DNA of 60,000 nucleotides from Takakia lepidozioides (GCA_030704615.1 CM060732.1:76243053-76303052), one strand, 5' to 3'. Shown: positions 11,046-21,578, numbered from the stretch's first letter. Translations and numbers: made by a program. The notes: generated by a model not told the origin, from the sequence alone.

Positions 11046-13020
11046 GATCTCTTCTTGATGGTTTTTGTTTTCGATACGACCAGTGATGCGTCTTGGTTTT
11101 ATGCTTTGTTGATGTTTACTGGATTCTGTCTCCTTGGCCTCTTACAGATGTCGACGACGGTCTCAGAACCATCTTTGGCCACCGTGTGCACTCCTACGCC
11201 CTTTTTTTTTTATACTGACAGAACAAAAAATCAACGCAAGGGAGACACCGACATAAGTCTATCTCAAAACATCCTTATGTTGTGCCTTGGCATAATAACA
11301 CGCAGGAACCTCCACTGGGCAGGCGAGGTTCGGGTGGTTTGTCCTGCCGGAGTTTATGGAGGTCTACTAGAGGTCTAGTGGTCTATGGAGACTAGTCTAC
11401 TAGAGTAGCCTAGGCCCGAAGAAAAACCCGTTTTCAAATATCGGAAATTCGAAAAAAACAATCGCAAAAAACCTTGATCCTAACTCGCCATAACCCTAAT
11501 CCATAACCCCAATAATCCAGCAGCACCAGTAAACCAGGACCACAAACCACCCATACCAACCACCCTTACAAACCACCATACAGACCACCAGCAGTGAAGC
11601 AGCAATGCATTGAAACAACTAAATTTTAATCAATTCAAACAAATTGAAACAGCTTTGGAACCAATGAATTGAAATGAGATGCTCCGCATCAGACACTACA
11701 TCACACTCATGAAACGTGACATGCAAGTAAAAAATGGTGCTCTATAACCTCTGGAACGAAAGCGAGTGAGGAAGAGAAGCAAACCAACAGCGACGTGGGC
11801 GATGCTGACCAACAAAAGCAACAGCAAAACAAAAAGAAAAGCAAATCAACAAACAGAACAAAGAGAGAATGAGAGAATGACATCAAAGCGAGCAAGAGAG
11901 AATGACATCAAACCAGAAAGAAACTGTAAACGAGAACATTACCTGCTGGATGCCTGAGCCATTTCGGTGCCCCTGTTGTTGACCTGAAACGCCTGACCCT
12001 TAAGCTTCCACCGCTCCGCTCCGCTCTCCCTTACGCTCTGCTTCCCTCCCGTCTCCTGTCTGCACTTGAATCCGCTGTCTGCTTCCTTTCTTCCACTGCA
12101 CTCTCACGCTGCATTGAACTACACGCTCTCTTCTCTCAGCTCTCACGACACCCTGCACAACACGCTCTCTGCTCTTCACGCTCTCCCCTCTTCAAAACTC
12201 TCTGTTTTCTAGGGCTAGTCGGTCTTACCACTTCCGCAGCGCTTCCGCGTACACAATGGAGTGGCGAAAGGGTGGGCTGAACGACCACACCCCTTATATG
12301 GTGCCGTCGCAAAGGATCTGAACCATCGCGTCATTTCGAAATCGAACGGTCGCGCGTGTTCTATCCAACATCCATGCAAATATCATCCAATTCATCCTTT
12401 CCATTCTGTCCATCCATTTTACGAATGATTAGATGAAATGAAAAAACAGATAAATGAACGACAAAATGTTACGTTAATGATCCCTTGCACATGATCATCA
12501 ATTATAACCCCGCGGGATATTTCCCACACCCCAAACGTAACGATAAATGAAATGTACAAGTCAGATCCTCCTACGACGTTTTGCCGCTGGGACTTATTGC
12601 TCCTGACCATGTCTACATTCGGCGGATTAAGGCTTGGAATATTTCCTCTGTCACTCATTTACGCCCGCCGCATTCTCGGCCGAGTGTCATAGTTGCACAA
12701 TTTCATGAAACGCTTATCATCGGCGTCAGGCCTTGATCCACTTGGACAGCATTGAAAGCGAAATTACTACTTTATAAGCACGAGTGCGAAACCATTGAAC
12801 CACCGTTATCGGCCGTTATCGTTCTGGCATCATAATTGTTACGTAGGGATCTACCAGTAAAGGACACTCTTTTCCGAAATCGGTCAAAGAGTGCACTCCT
12901 GCACCATCCATAACCGTTCGATTGTGGCCATATCGGATATCAACGGCAACGGAAATCGATCCGCAAGACAATGTATCGCACTATCCCATTGGAGGAGTTC
13001 CAGCGGGCAACCTGGTTTCC
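11046..13020. other. Intergenic between PPR array and DUF7869-type gene
   Basis: No supported gene. The stretch holds a run of CTAG-containing words at 11361-11410, a CCA-rich tract near 11520-11600, an A-rich tract near 11770-11940 and a pyrimidine-rich, CGCTCT-rich tract at 12000-12240. The last resembles a 5' leader or promoter-proximal sequence. One copy of the 26-bp palindrome lies at 11306. Confidence 0.4.
11306..11331. repeat. 26-bp palindrome, copy 1
   Basis: Half-site GAACCTCCACTG, two central bases, then an imperfect inverted copy (CAGGCGAGGTTC). This is the leftmost member of a family found five to six times between 11.3 and 18.1 kb. Confidence 0.7.
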
Positions 13021-13025
13021 ACCTC

Positions 13026-13033
13026 TATATAAG
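13026..13033 (+). promoter_or_regulatory. Candidate TATA box
   Basis: CTCTATATAAGG is a good plant TATA box, placed about 700 bases before the first coding stretch of the DUF7869-type gene. A transcript starting near 13060 would carry a long, probably spliced leader. Orientation and position fit, but no start-site data exist. Confidence 0.45.
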
Positions 13034-13352
13034 GTCTGAGTGCAAACTGTTCAGACTTCTATCTCCATACCTCTCACTTGAAGATTGTGTTTCCCGCACC
13101 TCTGGTCATCTCCCACCTCACTTCCCATAGTGCACCTCTCTGAGCATCCTGTACCTCTGTGGCCATCGCAAGTGTACCTCTCTGAATTTCCATAATCTCT
13201 CGTGTGAACTGCATTTTCTCCCGTAGAAAATGTTATGACATCTGTGTGTTTTCGATACTCTACAGGAAAATCTACTTATTTGTCATCTGCATGTTTAGAA
13301 ATTACAGTCCAATACTCTCCAATTTCTGTATTTCGTCATACCTCAAGTCGTG

Positions 13353-13372
13353 GACCTCCACTGGACAGTCGC
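13353..13372. repeat. 26-bp palindrome, partial copy 2
   Basis: GACCTCCACTG followed by GACAGT, about one and a half arms of the palindrome. It is the weakest member and may be chance. Confidence 0.4.
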
Positions 13373-13471
13373 ATCAATGCTCACATCCATCTGTCATTAC
13401 AATTATTCATCCACGTAACCAAATTCATCCACTAATATTCATCCGTCCGATTTTTTCATCTGTATCTCATC

Positions 13472-13497
13472 TAACCTCCACTGTACAGTGGAGGTTA
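13472..13497. repeat. 26-bp palindrome, perfect copy 3
   Basis: TAACCTCCACTGT is followed immediately by its exact reverse complement, so all 26 bases are self-complementary. It lies in non-coding sequence. Confidence 0.9.
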
Positions 13498-13687
13498 TAT
13501 AATTAGACACAATCTTCACATGACGTGTTCCAGACCAAACAGTAATTCCATTTCTATTCTATTTTTCTGAAATGGTCATACGCGAGTGTATTTCCTTTTA
13601 TTGTATTGATTCATCTCTGAATATAGTCTTAACTCATACTGCTTATTACTGTGAATAAGGTCCTCACGGAGGGGTTTTCAGTTTCCT

Positions 13688-13713
13688 GAACCTCGCGTGT
13701 GCAGTGGAGGTTC
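13688..13713. repeat. 26-bp palindrome, copy 4
   Basis: GAACCTCGCGTG plus GCAGTGGAGGTTC. The right arm is intact and the left arm has mismatches. It overlaps the first codons of the open frame at 13704. Confidence 0.75.
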
Positions 13714-13721
13714 CGGTGATC

Positions 13722-14318
13722 ATGAGCTTAGAGACGGGTCAAAGAGTGTTTCTTACTCTTCCCGGATCTTCATCTCCAGTAGCAACGGGGGACTGCCTTA
13801 ATGTCTCCGGGGATGGGACCTGTCATGGACACCAATTATCTTCCTCAACCATTTCAGTTGTTCTCATCTCCTGTGATGAAGCACACTCATGTCATCTTCC
13901 TTATGGACATATGGATGGTGACACCTTGAAGGAGGCCATTGGGACCCCGGTGATGTGGAATGTTCGCGAAGTTCATGCGGAGAATAATGAGTATCAAGGA
14001 GGGCTAGACATGAATCCTGATTTTATGCTGGAGATAAGGGATTCTGCCGAGAATTCTGATGTCGACGAGGATGAATCAAACCACAGACCATCGAAGAGTT
14101 CTGGGAATCCGAGCGGAGGACTCGGAAGAAACAACTGGAGAAACTTGCAGTGCGTACTGTTGGGTGATGATGGGGGTGCACTATTCGAGGGGAGGATTCA
14201 AGCCTGCATTCCGAACGAGGTGATCCTCAATGATAAACTGGGAGAGGACGATATTGGAGTTCTTGTCACCAGAATACTTTCTGGAGGATCTGGATCTTTG
14301 ATGTCTCTTGTAAAATGA
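13722..14318 (+). pseudogene. DUF7869-type protein, N-terminal part
   Basis: An open frame starting at ATG 13722 (MSLETGQRVFLTLPGSSS) encodes about 198 residues with an acidic Ser-rich middle (DSDVDEDESNHRPSKSSG type) and a C-terminal GRIQACIPNEVILNDKLGED plus IGVLVTRIL. That last part resembles the N-terminal region of plant proteins that carry a DUF7869 domain further on. The frame stops at 14316 just before the CACTA insertion. Beyond the insertion an ORF of a different frame continues the family. The N-terminal assignment is from order and style rather than a strong motif. Confidence 0.5.
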
Positions 14319-14323
14319 CCTTT

Positions 14324-15171
14324 CACTACAACAGATCGCGGTAGTTATGACTGCCAAACCGTGGTAGTCATGGTTTTCTTGATTTTGACCATGACTGCAC
14401 CATGTTTTTATATGAAATTGACCTCCCGCAGTCGTTCATACGACTGTAGTCATATGAATGACTATCTAAGTAGTCATCTGTATGACTACATGGCTCCGGA
14501 ATGGGCGGAAGGCTGGTCAACGGCAATTGACCAGATTTAGCTCACCATTCATAGTCATTTCCATGACTACATTGTACATGGATGAGATTACATAGTCATG
14601 ATGACTACTGGGGATTTTGTAATTTGGTGTGTATAATACAATTAAAACACCATGTGATTACATGAATGACTAATGGGTGTATTGGTTAGTAGGTAGTGAA
14701 CTATAACTCTTATAGTAAAGAGGTTGCAGGTTCAAACTCCTCTAAGTACAATCAAATGGATAAGATGGCCCTAGGGTTAGTAGGCAAGCTAGAAATAACA
14801 CGTGGTAGCCTAGATGAGCTGCCACGTGGTTTTTATTATTATTATAAAATACATTATGCCACGTGGCACAATGCGGTGCGACGCGGTGTCCGACATATAT
14901 ATATATATTTAGTTTTTTAAATTAAATTATTTTTTTAATCAATTGCGCCTCGCCACGTGGCGTGGCAGCGGCGACTACAGTATGATGGTATATATGACTG
15001 CAGTGAGAGATATCACTTGGTTCATCTGACTGTAGTCATCCGGACCGTACCATCTTGTACTCATTGTATTCACTTGGTTTGCACGACTTACAGTCATAGA
15101 AGTCATATGTACCGTTTATGATTGCAGCATAGTCATATATACAGTCATAAATACCGCGATCTGTTGTAGTG
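14324..15171. mobile_element. Non-autonomous CACTA-type DNA transposon (848 bp)
   Basis: The left end CACTACAACAGATCGCGGTA and the right end are inverted copies over 30 bases with one mismatch (14324-14353 and 15142-15171). The ends match the CACTA superfamily signature. Subterminal regions are full of AGTCAT/ATGACT words and CACGTGG motifs, like the transposase-binding arrays of CACTA elements. There is no coding capacity. The flanks share CTTT (14320-14323 and 15172-15175). CACTA elements usually duplicate 3 bases, and here the immediate three differ (TTT and CTT), so the target duplication looks like 4 bases. It sits between two parts of the DUF7869-type gene. Confidence 0.88.
14680..14870 (+). 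repeat. Possible tRNA-derived SINE inside the CACTA element
   Basis: A box-A-like TGGTTAGTAGG at about 14682 is followed by a box-B-like GGTTCAAACTCC at about 14729. The stretch ends in a TTATTATTATTATAAA tail near 14850. No complete tRNA cloverleaf can be drawn. The boundaries are guesses. Confidence 0.3.
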
Positions 15172-15191
15172 CTTTAATAAAAACACGACTT

Positions 15192-15857
15192 TTGGAAAGT
15201 GAGAGACTATTCTCAAATGATCTGGAGAATTTTATTAGATCCTCTGACACTATCTTGTACGAAGATCACGAGGCAGATGTGAAGAAAGCGGCGTATCGGC
15301 ATTTTACGAGGAAGAAGAGGGATCGAGATTTGGAACACTCCAAAAAAAGAATGAAGAATCTTACTCTGAGTCCAGTCAATGAACAGCAAACCTTGCTGCA
15401 GACTTCACTGCTGTCAATATTTCGATTGGCGAAAAACCTTGGCTATCCGTACTTCGTTTTGGGGATCTACTTTCGACGAGAGGAGAGAACACGGTCTAAA
15501 TGTTTCAAAACGACTTCACATGCTGGAAGGGACCTCTCGCAGGGCATACGTTACGATTGAGGGTGTAGATATTTGTGAGACTGCTTGGTGGATAATTCAT
15601 GGAATTGACAGGTCCACATACATGGAGTACAAAAAGTTGAGTAAACAGGGTTGGTTGTCAAGTCTCCATGGGAACCGTGGAGTGAAGAGGCCACGCCCAA
15701 GGACGCTTCAGACAAAGGGTAACATTATGTCCATTATCAACGGAAATACTGACCTCATGCCCCATAAAACAAGTGCATTGGGGAGGGAAGGATGGATACT
15801 TTGAGAGTCTTACTATTTGAAATGAACTGGAAGCGAATACGAGACGAGTCCAACGAG
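15192..15857 (+). pseudogene. DUF7869-type protein, central part (frameshifted exon)
   Basis: Conserved blocks are FDWRKT...TSFWGSTFDERREHGLNVSKRL, RRAYVTIEGVDICETAWWII, HGNRGVKRPRPRTLQ and NTDLMPHKTSALGR, then TLRVLLFEMNWKRIRDESNE in the next frame. These are the region ahead of the DUF7869 domain in plant homologues. Frame changes occur near 15415 and 15785. The exon ends at 15857 with a donor GAG|GTATGA. Its 5' end directly abuts the CACTA insertion. It has the WRKT and VDIC landmarks but no intact frame. Confidence 0.65.
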
Positions 15858-15964
15858 GTATGAAATCTCCATTCTTCAATTTCTTTCCTGGAAGTTTTTT
15901 CTGATTCAATGTGGATGATCCTCCCTGCGATTTTGTGTCTTTTCGACTGTGGTTCTAGTTTCAT

Positions 15965-15990
15965 GAACCTCCACTGTCCAGTGGACGTTC
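15965..15990. repeat. 26-bp palindrome, copy 5
   Basis: GAACCTCCACTG, TC, CAGTGGACGTTC: one mismatch between arms. It lies in the predicted intron 15858-16018. Confidence 0.85.
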
Positions 15991-16018
15991 CTTTCCTGAC
16001 CCTACCTTATTGTAACAG

Positions 16019-17962
16019 ACCAACAAACTTTTTGGGTTGGAAGGAGTCTCGCAGTCGGCTGTTAGCCGCATCCGGAGTCGGATATTTCCTAACGCGGAGG
16101 TTCGTAAAACTGGGAGCACATTTGCGAAGTGCACGGAGTGTGAGATGTTAAAGGACCTGATCAGAAAGTCTGTCAAGAGAAGTACGAAGCAGGTGACACA
16201 CAAACGAGAGCTTGATAAACATTTGAGGCACCAAGAGTCGTGCAGAAGACTGTACCATAGCTGGAGGAATGAGTCTGTTATGATTCCGGAGGAGTCTCTA
16301 TGTATTATTCACGACAAAATGGATCATATGAAAACAGCTGTTCCAAGACTACAGACTCCAAACAAGATGATTTCTGGATTGGGTCAGCTTCCAGTTTCAC
16401 TAACGAGAATGTTCACGCACGGACATGGTGATAGAGCTTACGGATAGTATTTTCTTGAGTTCTGGAAAGGAAATTCAAACTTTACAATTGGTTCTTTGGC
16501 ACGTTGCCTGCGCCAGCTGGAGAAGCCAACCTGTCGCGAGTCCAGGAACATTTTCGATTGCCGACTTCAAAACGAGTTTTTTGAATCATTTTTAAGAGGT
16601 AAATCGAGATGTTTGGATGCTCTTAAACCTTGCAGGCCGGAAGACAAACGTGGTGCTTGCCCACTTCCGAGAAGACTGTACTTGCAAATGGACAACTCCG
16701 CGAAAGACAATAAAAACAGATGGATGCTTGCTTTTCTATCCCTCCTGACCGCCAAAGATGTTTTTGAAGAAATCCAGCTAGGGTTCCTAATGGTCGGACA
16801 CACCCATGAGGACATCGACGGGTTCTTCAGCTATCTATTGAAGAAGCTGAAGGAATGAAGCACCTACATTCTTTCAGATTTGATGAGGTCTTTTATGACC
16901 TCGCAAGATCTACAGTTCATTCCACAGATTATTCAGGAGGTTCCCGACTTCAAGAATTTTGTCAAGGGCTGTATTCTGGATGGAAAAGAGTCGTTTGTCG
17001 GGATTTCGGAGATGCACGTCTTCCGCTTTTTTAAGGATGCCGAGGGCTGGCCCGTCATGAAGTACAAGAAGTCCACTACTGATTCGGATTGGCTTCCAAC
17101 AAACAATAGCATGAAGATGTGGAAGTCCAATCCGGACAGGACTCCCAAGCTCCCTGAAGGAGACCCAAACGCCGTTCCAAGGAGACCTATTTGGGGAGTC
17201 GGGGACGATTCCTCCGAAAAACAGTCATTCATTAAGAATGGAATAAAAAAATACAGGGATTTTTGGACGAAATGAATGATGCTTGACGATCATTACAGAG
17301 GTCGAATGGAACAATACGACCAGTACTGGGGAAACATTCTCGCCGAGCTGGATAAGCCAATTCCAGAAACTCCCAAGCGTATTCAGCTTCTTGAGGGATT
17401 CTGGCCGAAAACAAATTGGTCCAAGAATCATCACAGAGATGGAATCCATCCACATATAGTGCCAGATGTGGAAGAAGAGGATGAAATCCTGGAACCTTAC
17501 TATGGCCCGAGGTATGAGCGACCAAGAATATCCTTGAATCTGTTCAAGGATATTGAGAAAGGGTTTTTTGTGCTTGTTCGCCCTCATGACCCAAGTACGT
17601 GCCTGGTCTGGACGGGGGTGACAATATCTGATGGGATCCGCGAAAGGGAGGATCCTAATTTTAAGAAGGTGAAGGTGGAGTGGTGGAGACCGAGAAAAGG
17701 TGGTAACCCAATAGACTTGGAAAGGTACATGGACTGTTGGTCAAAACTTTGGGAGTATAACTCGTCAGATCCTCCTCAATGTGTGGACAATGCCTCCACG
17801 AAAAATACGACAAGGAATAGCACTAAGAGAATTACTACAGCCGAAGTAATGAAGGCGCGCGCTAATTTGGAGGAGGCTAATCGTCAGTCAGAAAGCGAGT
17901 CGTGCGAGCGAGTTCCAGACCAAGGACATATTGTTGAGGTCAACTCCAATATTTCGATTTAA
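16019..17962 (+). pseudogene. DUF7869-domain protein, C-terminal part with three in-frame stops
   Basis: From the acceptor TTGTAACAG at 16018 a single frame runs from about 16037 to 17962 except for TAG 16445, TGA 16856 and TGA 17273. All three can come from CAG or CGA by C-to-T change. It encodes the zinc-ligand-like CTECEMLKD, the LCIIHDKMDH block, GLGQLPVSLT, then LYLQMDNSAKDNKNRWMLAF and GFLMVGHTHEDIDGFFSYL, the hallmark of the DUF7869 domain. The Asp-Asn and HxHEDID residues suggest an RNase H-like, transposase-related core, but function is not established. The tail has FWPKTNW and EWWRP blocks and a polar end. Near-continuous homology over 640 codons says the damage is recent. Confidence 0.75.
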
Positions 17963-18507
17963 TAAATATTTTTTCTTCTTCTCTATATGGCCTTTCTTGT
18001 TTGCGTTGGGGGATCCTTTTGTTATCTTCTTATGTCGCAATGAACCTCGAATGTCTAGTGGACGTTCTCGTCCTTTGTTTCTGGTTTGCTGGATTCTAGC
18101 CTGCTGTACGTCCTGGTCAACAAAGAAAACCCTGTGGGGGAGTTTCGCCTACATAACATATAGATCACAAGAACAAAATGGGCGGGCACGACCACTGGAG
18201 TCTTCAAATTCGGTCAAAGAGGTTTTTAACAACGGAAGAAAATAGCCCATTTCCAGTCCTTCTCTGAAACATTGGATTTGCTTTTCGCATAACCAATTCT
18301 CCCACTGAAGTCTCCCACTAGGAGGAGCCTTACTCAATCGTTATTGACATACTTTTTAATTTGCCAGTCCTGAAGTTTTTTCTCTTAGGTTTTCCTCCAT
18401 TTTCCCTCTAAGCTCTACGATTTTTCTGCACCAAATTTTCATTTCATTTCATTTCATTTTCATATTGGCAGGAGGGAAGTCTAGCATATTCTACAGTAGA
18501 TGGCAGG
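17963..18507. other. Spacer with palindrome copy 6
   Basis: No gene is seen. It contains the last palindrome copy (18042-18067) and a short ATTTC simple repeat near 18441. Confidence 0.4.
18042..18067. repeat. 26-bp palindrome, copy 6
   Basis: GAACCTCGAATG, TC, TAGTGGACGTTC: diverged arms, same layout as copy 5. It is the rightmost copy, just after the DUF7869-type coding region. Confidence 0.65.
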
Positions 18508-20402
18508 ATGGATGGCTTGGACAAACTGGTGGAATCACAAGGACGTGACATGGCAGAATTAAAATTACAGATGCAGAGTATGATTGAGTACCAAAAAGCC
18601 ATTGTGACGAGATTGGGGATTAATCTACCAGGCGCAGGACCAATGACATCTACGATGGATACGTCTACTGTGACAGTATCAAAATGTTTGGAATCCCAAT
18701 TTCAGACGGTAACTGGTGCTCACTCTAAGCCCTTATGTCTTCCTGTCACTGATGATCTTTTGAATTTGACCGAGCAGCAGCAGGATACAGGGAAGGCCAG
18801 CTGTGAGGTACACGTGGAAATTCAGCCCTTGCCACGTACAAAGGCAGTAGCAGTCCAGGGGGGCAATGGTGACAGAGCGGCCGGGCACACCGGATTCTGG
18901 TATGCAGGTATGTGGGAGTTTAGATGGGGAGGAAGATGCAGACGGGGACAAAACAAACAAGCAGGTTGCTTTAATTTCTCCTGCTCACATGTTGAAGCCA
19001 AATGTCAGTTTACTTCCTGGACCAACGAGGAAGCATTTACTAATTCTGGACTTAAATGGTCTGTTATGTGAATCTTTTCATTCTGTTAATGGGCCTGCAT
19101 CCCTTCCTAAAGGTTTTGTGGGGAAGATGTGTGGCAAGAAGATGGTAGTTTTGAGACCACGCTGTTATGACTTTTGCAAAAGTGTTTTGAACACTTTGAG
19201 GTGGCGGTGTGGTCTTGTTGCCAATCTCGCAACTTCTTCCCAATGGTGGACTATATTTTTGTAGCCCACACTAACCTGGTTTTCCAGTGGGATGCCCTTC
19301 ACTGTGACGAGGATCCAGTCCTCCCATGCCGCAAGGGGTCTGATTCAAAGCCATTATATTTCAAGAACTTGTCTACAGTGTGGGCAGACTGGCCAGAATG
19401 GACTTATGAGGACACTGTTCTTGTTGACGACACACCAAGAAAGGCGGCAAACAATCCTCCCTTCAGTGGGATTTTTCTAGAGCCATGGAAGGTGCAACCA
19501 GATTCACCAACTGATGAGTATCTAACAGAGGTGTTGTGGCCTTTCTTGTGGAAGGCATCGAAAGCTGCCAGTATTCCCAAGTTTTTGGAGTCTCAGCCTG
19601 TTTTCGGACAACAACCATACAACACTGCTACTGTGAAGGTACAAACATTCTGACAGTGCTCCAGAGGCTACATTTTTGTGGGTTCATTCATTGCATTGCT
19701 TTCCTGGATGCTTCTCCTCGGTTGCTTGATTAATGCTAGGTTTTCTTTGCAGCTTTTCATGTTGGTTTTTTTTGTTTGATTCATACTTGGATTTTGTTTC
19801 TATTCACTATTCCTGTTTGCTCATTGCTTTCCTGGTTGATCTCTGGTCTGTGACACAGGAACTTGTGACAAACAAAGGTGATATTGTCGACAAGCCGGTA
19901 CAGACGAGGGGCAAGAGTGTCGACCCGGTGAGTAGCCCCCCAAAAGAGGTCTCACCACCACTGGAGACTGCAAATGGAGTAAGTCCAGGCCGTTGTCTTG
20001 TCTGTTATATTTTTTCCAACCTTGGGGCTCTCTTTAACTCGCAAATGTTGAGTGTCCTAGTCGTGTGTATGTCATGGGTTTTCACATCGTGTTCTTTTTG
20101 TGTGGAGTTGGGATCACAGTTCAGGGTGGGTGACGAGGTTCGGTTGCTGGATGTGAACTCCAAACGCAAGAAATGTGGAGTAGGGCTGATTGTTGCTCTT
20201 CAAGGTGCTTGTGGTGGGTTACGGGTACCCTGCTGTGCCCCTTGATTATGCCTGTGTGTACATCAAAGAGGCATGTGTCAGTAACACCCCTCTACCATAT
20301 GTGAATGGTGTTAGGAAACAGACCGAGTTGGGGCAGGTGGTTGGCCAGACAACACTTTGGAGTCTAAAGTTACTGAAACTTATGGAGCTGTGGAAGGGAT
20401 AG
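18508..20402 (+). pseudogene. HAD/FCP1-like phosphatase-domain protein with extra C-terminal domain, frameshifted
   Basis: A predicted coiled coil (LDKLVESQGRDMAELKLQMQ) is followed in another frame by KHLLILDLNGLLCE, the HAD nucleophile motif with the second Asp replaced by Asn as in plant CTD-phosphatase-like HAD proteins. Then come VVLRPRCYDF, FEHFEVAVWSC, FQWDALHC, PLYFKNLSTVW and the acidic motif VLVDDTPRKA. Frame changes lie near 18870, 19172 (one T short in a T run) and 20215. Two introns fit: 19639-19858 (GAAG|GTACAA...GACACAG) and 19979-20119 (GGA|GTAAGT...ATCACAG). They join in frame to a tail GDEVRLLDVNS...ACVYIKEACVSN that resembles C-terminal regions of plant transposon proteins. 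The neighbouring CACTA end suggests capture by an element. Function is lost or unproven. Confidence 0.65.
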
Positions 20403-20929
20403 TCAGTATTGCACTGTTTAACAGAGTTCTTGATTCTAAGAGCACTAGAACATACTAGCTACAACAATTCAGCCCATGTGTGGGCTTACTTGTTTTTGGC
20501 TGGGCCTTTTGAGGCATGGATTTTTTGACCTTGTGGCTTTTGAGGTGTCCATTGGGATATTGGTCTCATTTGGATTTTTGTAATGTGATTTATAGGGCTT
20601 GTATTGCCCTGTAGTTGACTATTTCCATTCTCTTTGTGGTTGATAGTATGCAGGAGGGATCCATTCTATTTTCATGTTGGAATTTCACCATGTAATGAAG
20701 ATTTTAAATCATTTAATTCACTTTCATTTTAAATAATAATATTAAAAATAATACCATTAAAAAAAATCCAAGGCTGCAATCTCCCTGTTCTTTTAAATAT
20801 TAAATGAAAACTAAAAATTAAAATATGAACATTAAAAATATAAACTATTTCGGAAAACAATCTTGATGACACGTGGCATCACTCTTGCTCAAACCAGAAC
20901 ACGTGGCAGTATATGACACGACATTCTTT
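20403..20929. other. AT-rich spacer after the HAD gene
   Basis: It probably holds the 3' untranslated region and the start of the CACTA subterminal zone. No gene or left CACTA end is recognised. Confidence 0.4.
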
Positions 20930-21578
20930 ATCCATATTTTCACCACGTGTAAAGATCCGTAGTCATATATGCTAGTCATATATTTTGTCTGTGTGCCACA
21001 TGTCACATCTCAAGTGCAACAGGTGTCCCGCTAATATCTCTCCATGTAGACATCCCTGTAGTCATATGAGCGAGTCATGTAGTCACCACGTGTGAAATTT
21101 GCCATAGCACACGTGTCTTGCTAGCGCCTCTCCATGTAGGCATCACTGTGTAGACATGTAGTCATATGATCATGGCAAGAAGTCGTGACATGTCAAATTC
21201 GCAGTGGCGCACGTGTCCATCCGTCGCCTCACCATGTAGGCATCACTTTGCAGACATATAGTCATATGATCCCCTGACGAATGCATGACGTGTCGCTTGC
21301 GTAGTGGCGCACGTGTCCCGCTGAAGCTTCTCCATGTAGGCAGCGCTCAACAGACAATGTAGTCATATATTAGTCATATAGTTGTGACTGCAACCCTCTC
21401 TGCAGCAGGACTCCAGGTGCCACACAAGCAGTCATGGATATGACTTGCAAAACGCAGTCCTAAAGACTAGTCGCTATGACAGGGCTTTTTTCACTACAGA
21501 GTGATGTAGTCATGAACGCATATAAGACTGAAAAAATAGTCATATGTGAAGTCATAAAAACGCTCATCTGTTGTAGTG
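20930..21578. mobile_element. Right end of a second CACTA element
   Basis: The terminus CGCTCATCTGTTGTAGTG at 21561-21578 is the inverted form of CACTACAACAGAT..., identical to the first element for 13 bases. The subterminal region is dense in AGTCATAT words. A matching left end is not visible upstream, so the element is truncated or its left end has decayed. It abuts gypsy integrase sequence, which it or a deletion has cut. Whether the HAD gene is cargo of this element is unproven. Confidence 0.65.
21015..21360. repeat. About 100-bp subterminal tandem repeat, 4 copies
   Basis: CCATGTAG(A/G)CA recurs at about 21042, 21132, 21232 and 21332. Each unit contains a G-box-like CACGTGT and an AGTCATATGA-like word. 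Confidence 0.7.

Larger units (their letters stand above)
13034..13703 (+). other. Presumed leader or intron of the DUF7869-type gene
   Basis: No conserved coding frame. A splice-acceptor-like GGGGTTTTCAG ends at 13681, just before the coding part. Palindrome copies lie at 13353 (half), 13472 and 13688. Confidence 0.4.

Noticed and set aside
11766-11957. Short Lys/Asn-rich open frame
   Set aside because: A-rich low-complexity sequence, no homology signature or gene context.
14715-14745. tRNA gene suggested by GGTTCAAACTCC
   Set aside because: Only box-like words are present and no cloverleaf forms; kept only as a possible SINE.
14324-21578. A single large CACTA element from the left end at 14324 to the right end at 21578
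   Set aside because: The left end pairs much better with 15142-15171 (29 of 30 bases), and the flanks of 14324 and 21578 do not match.
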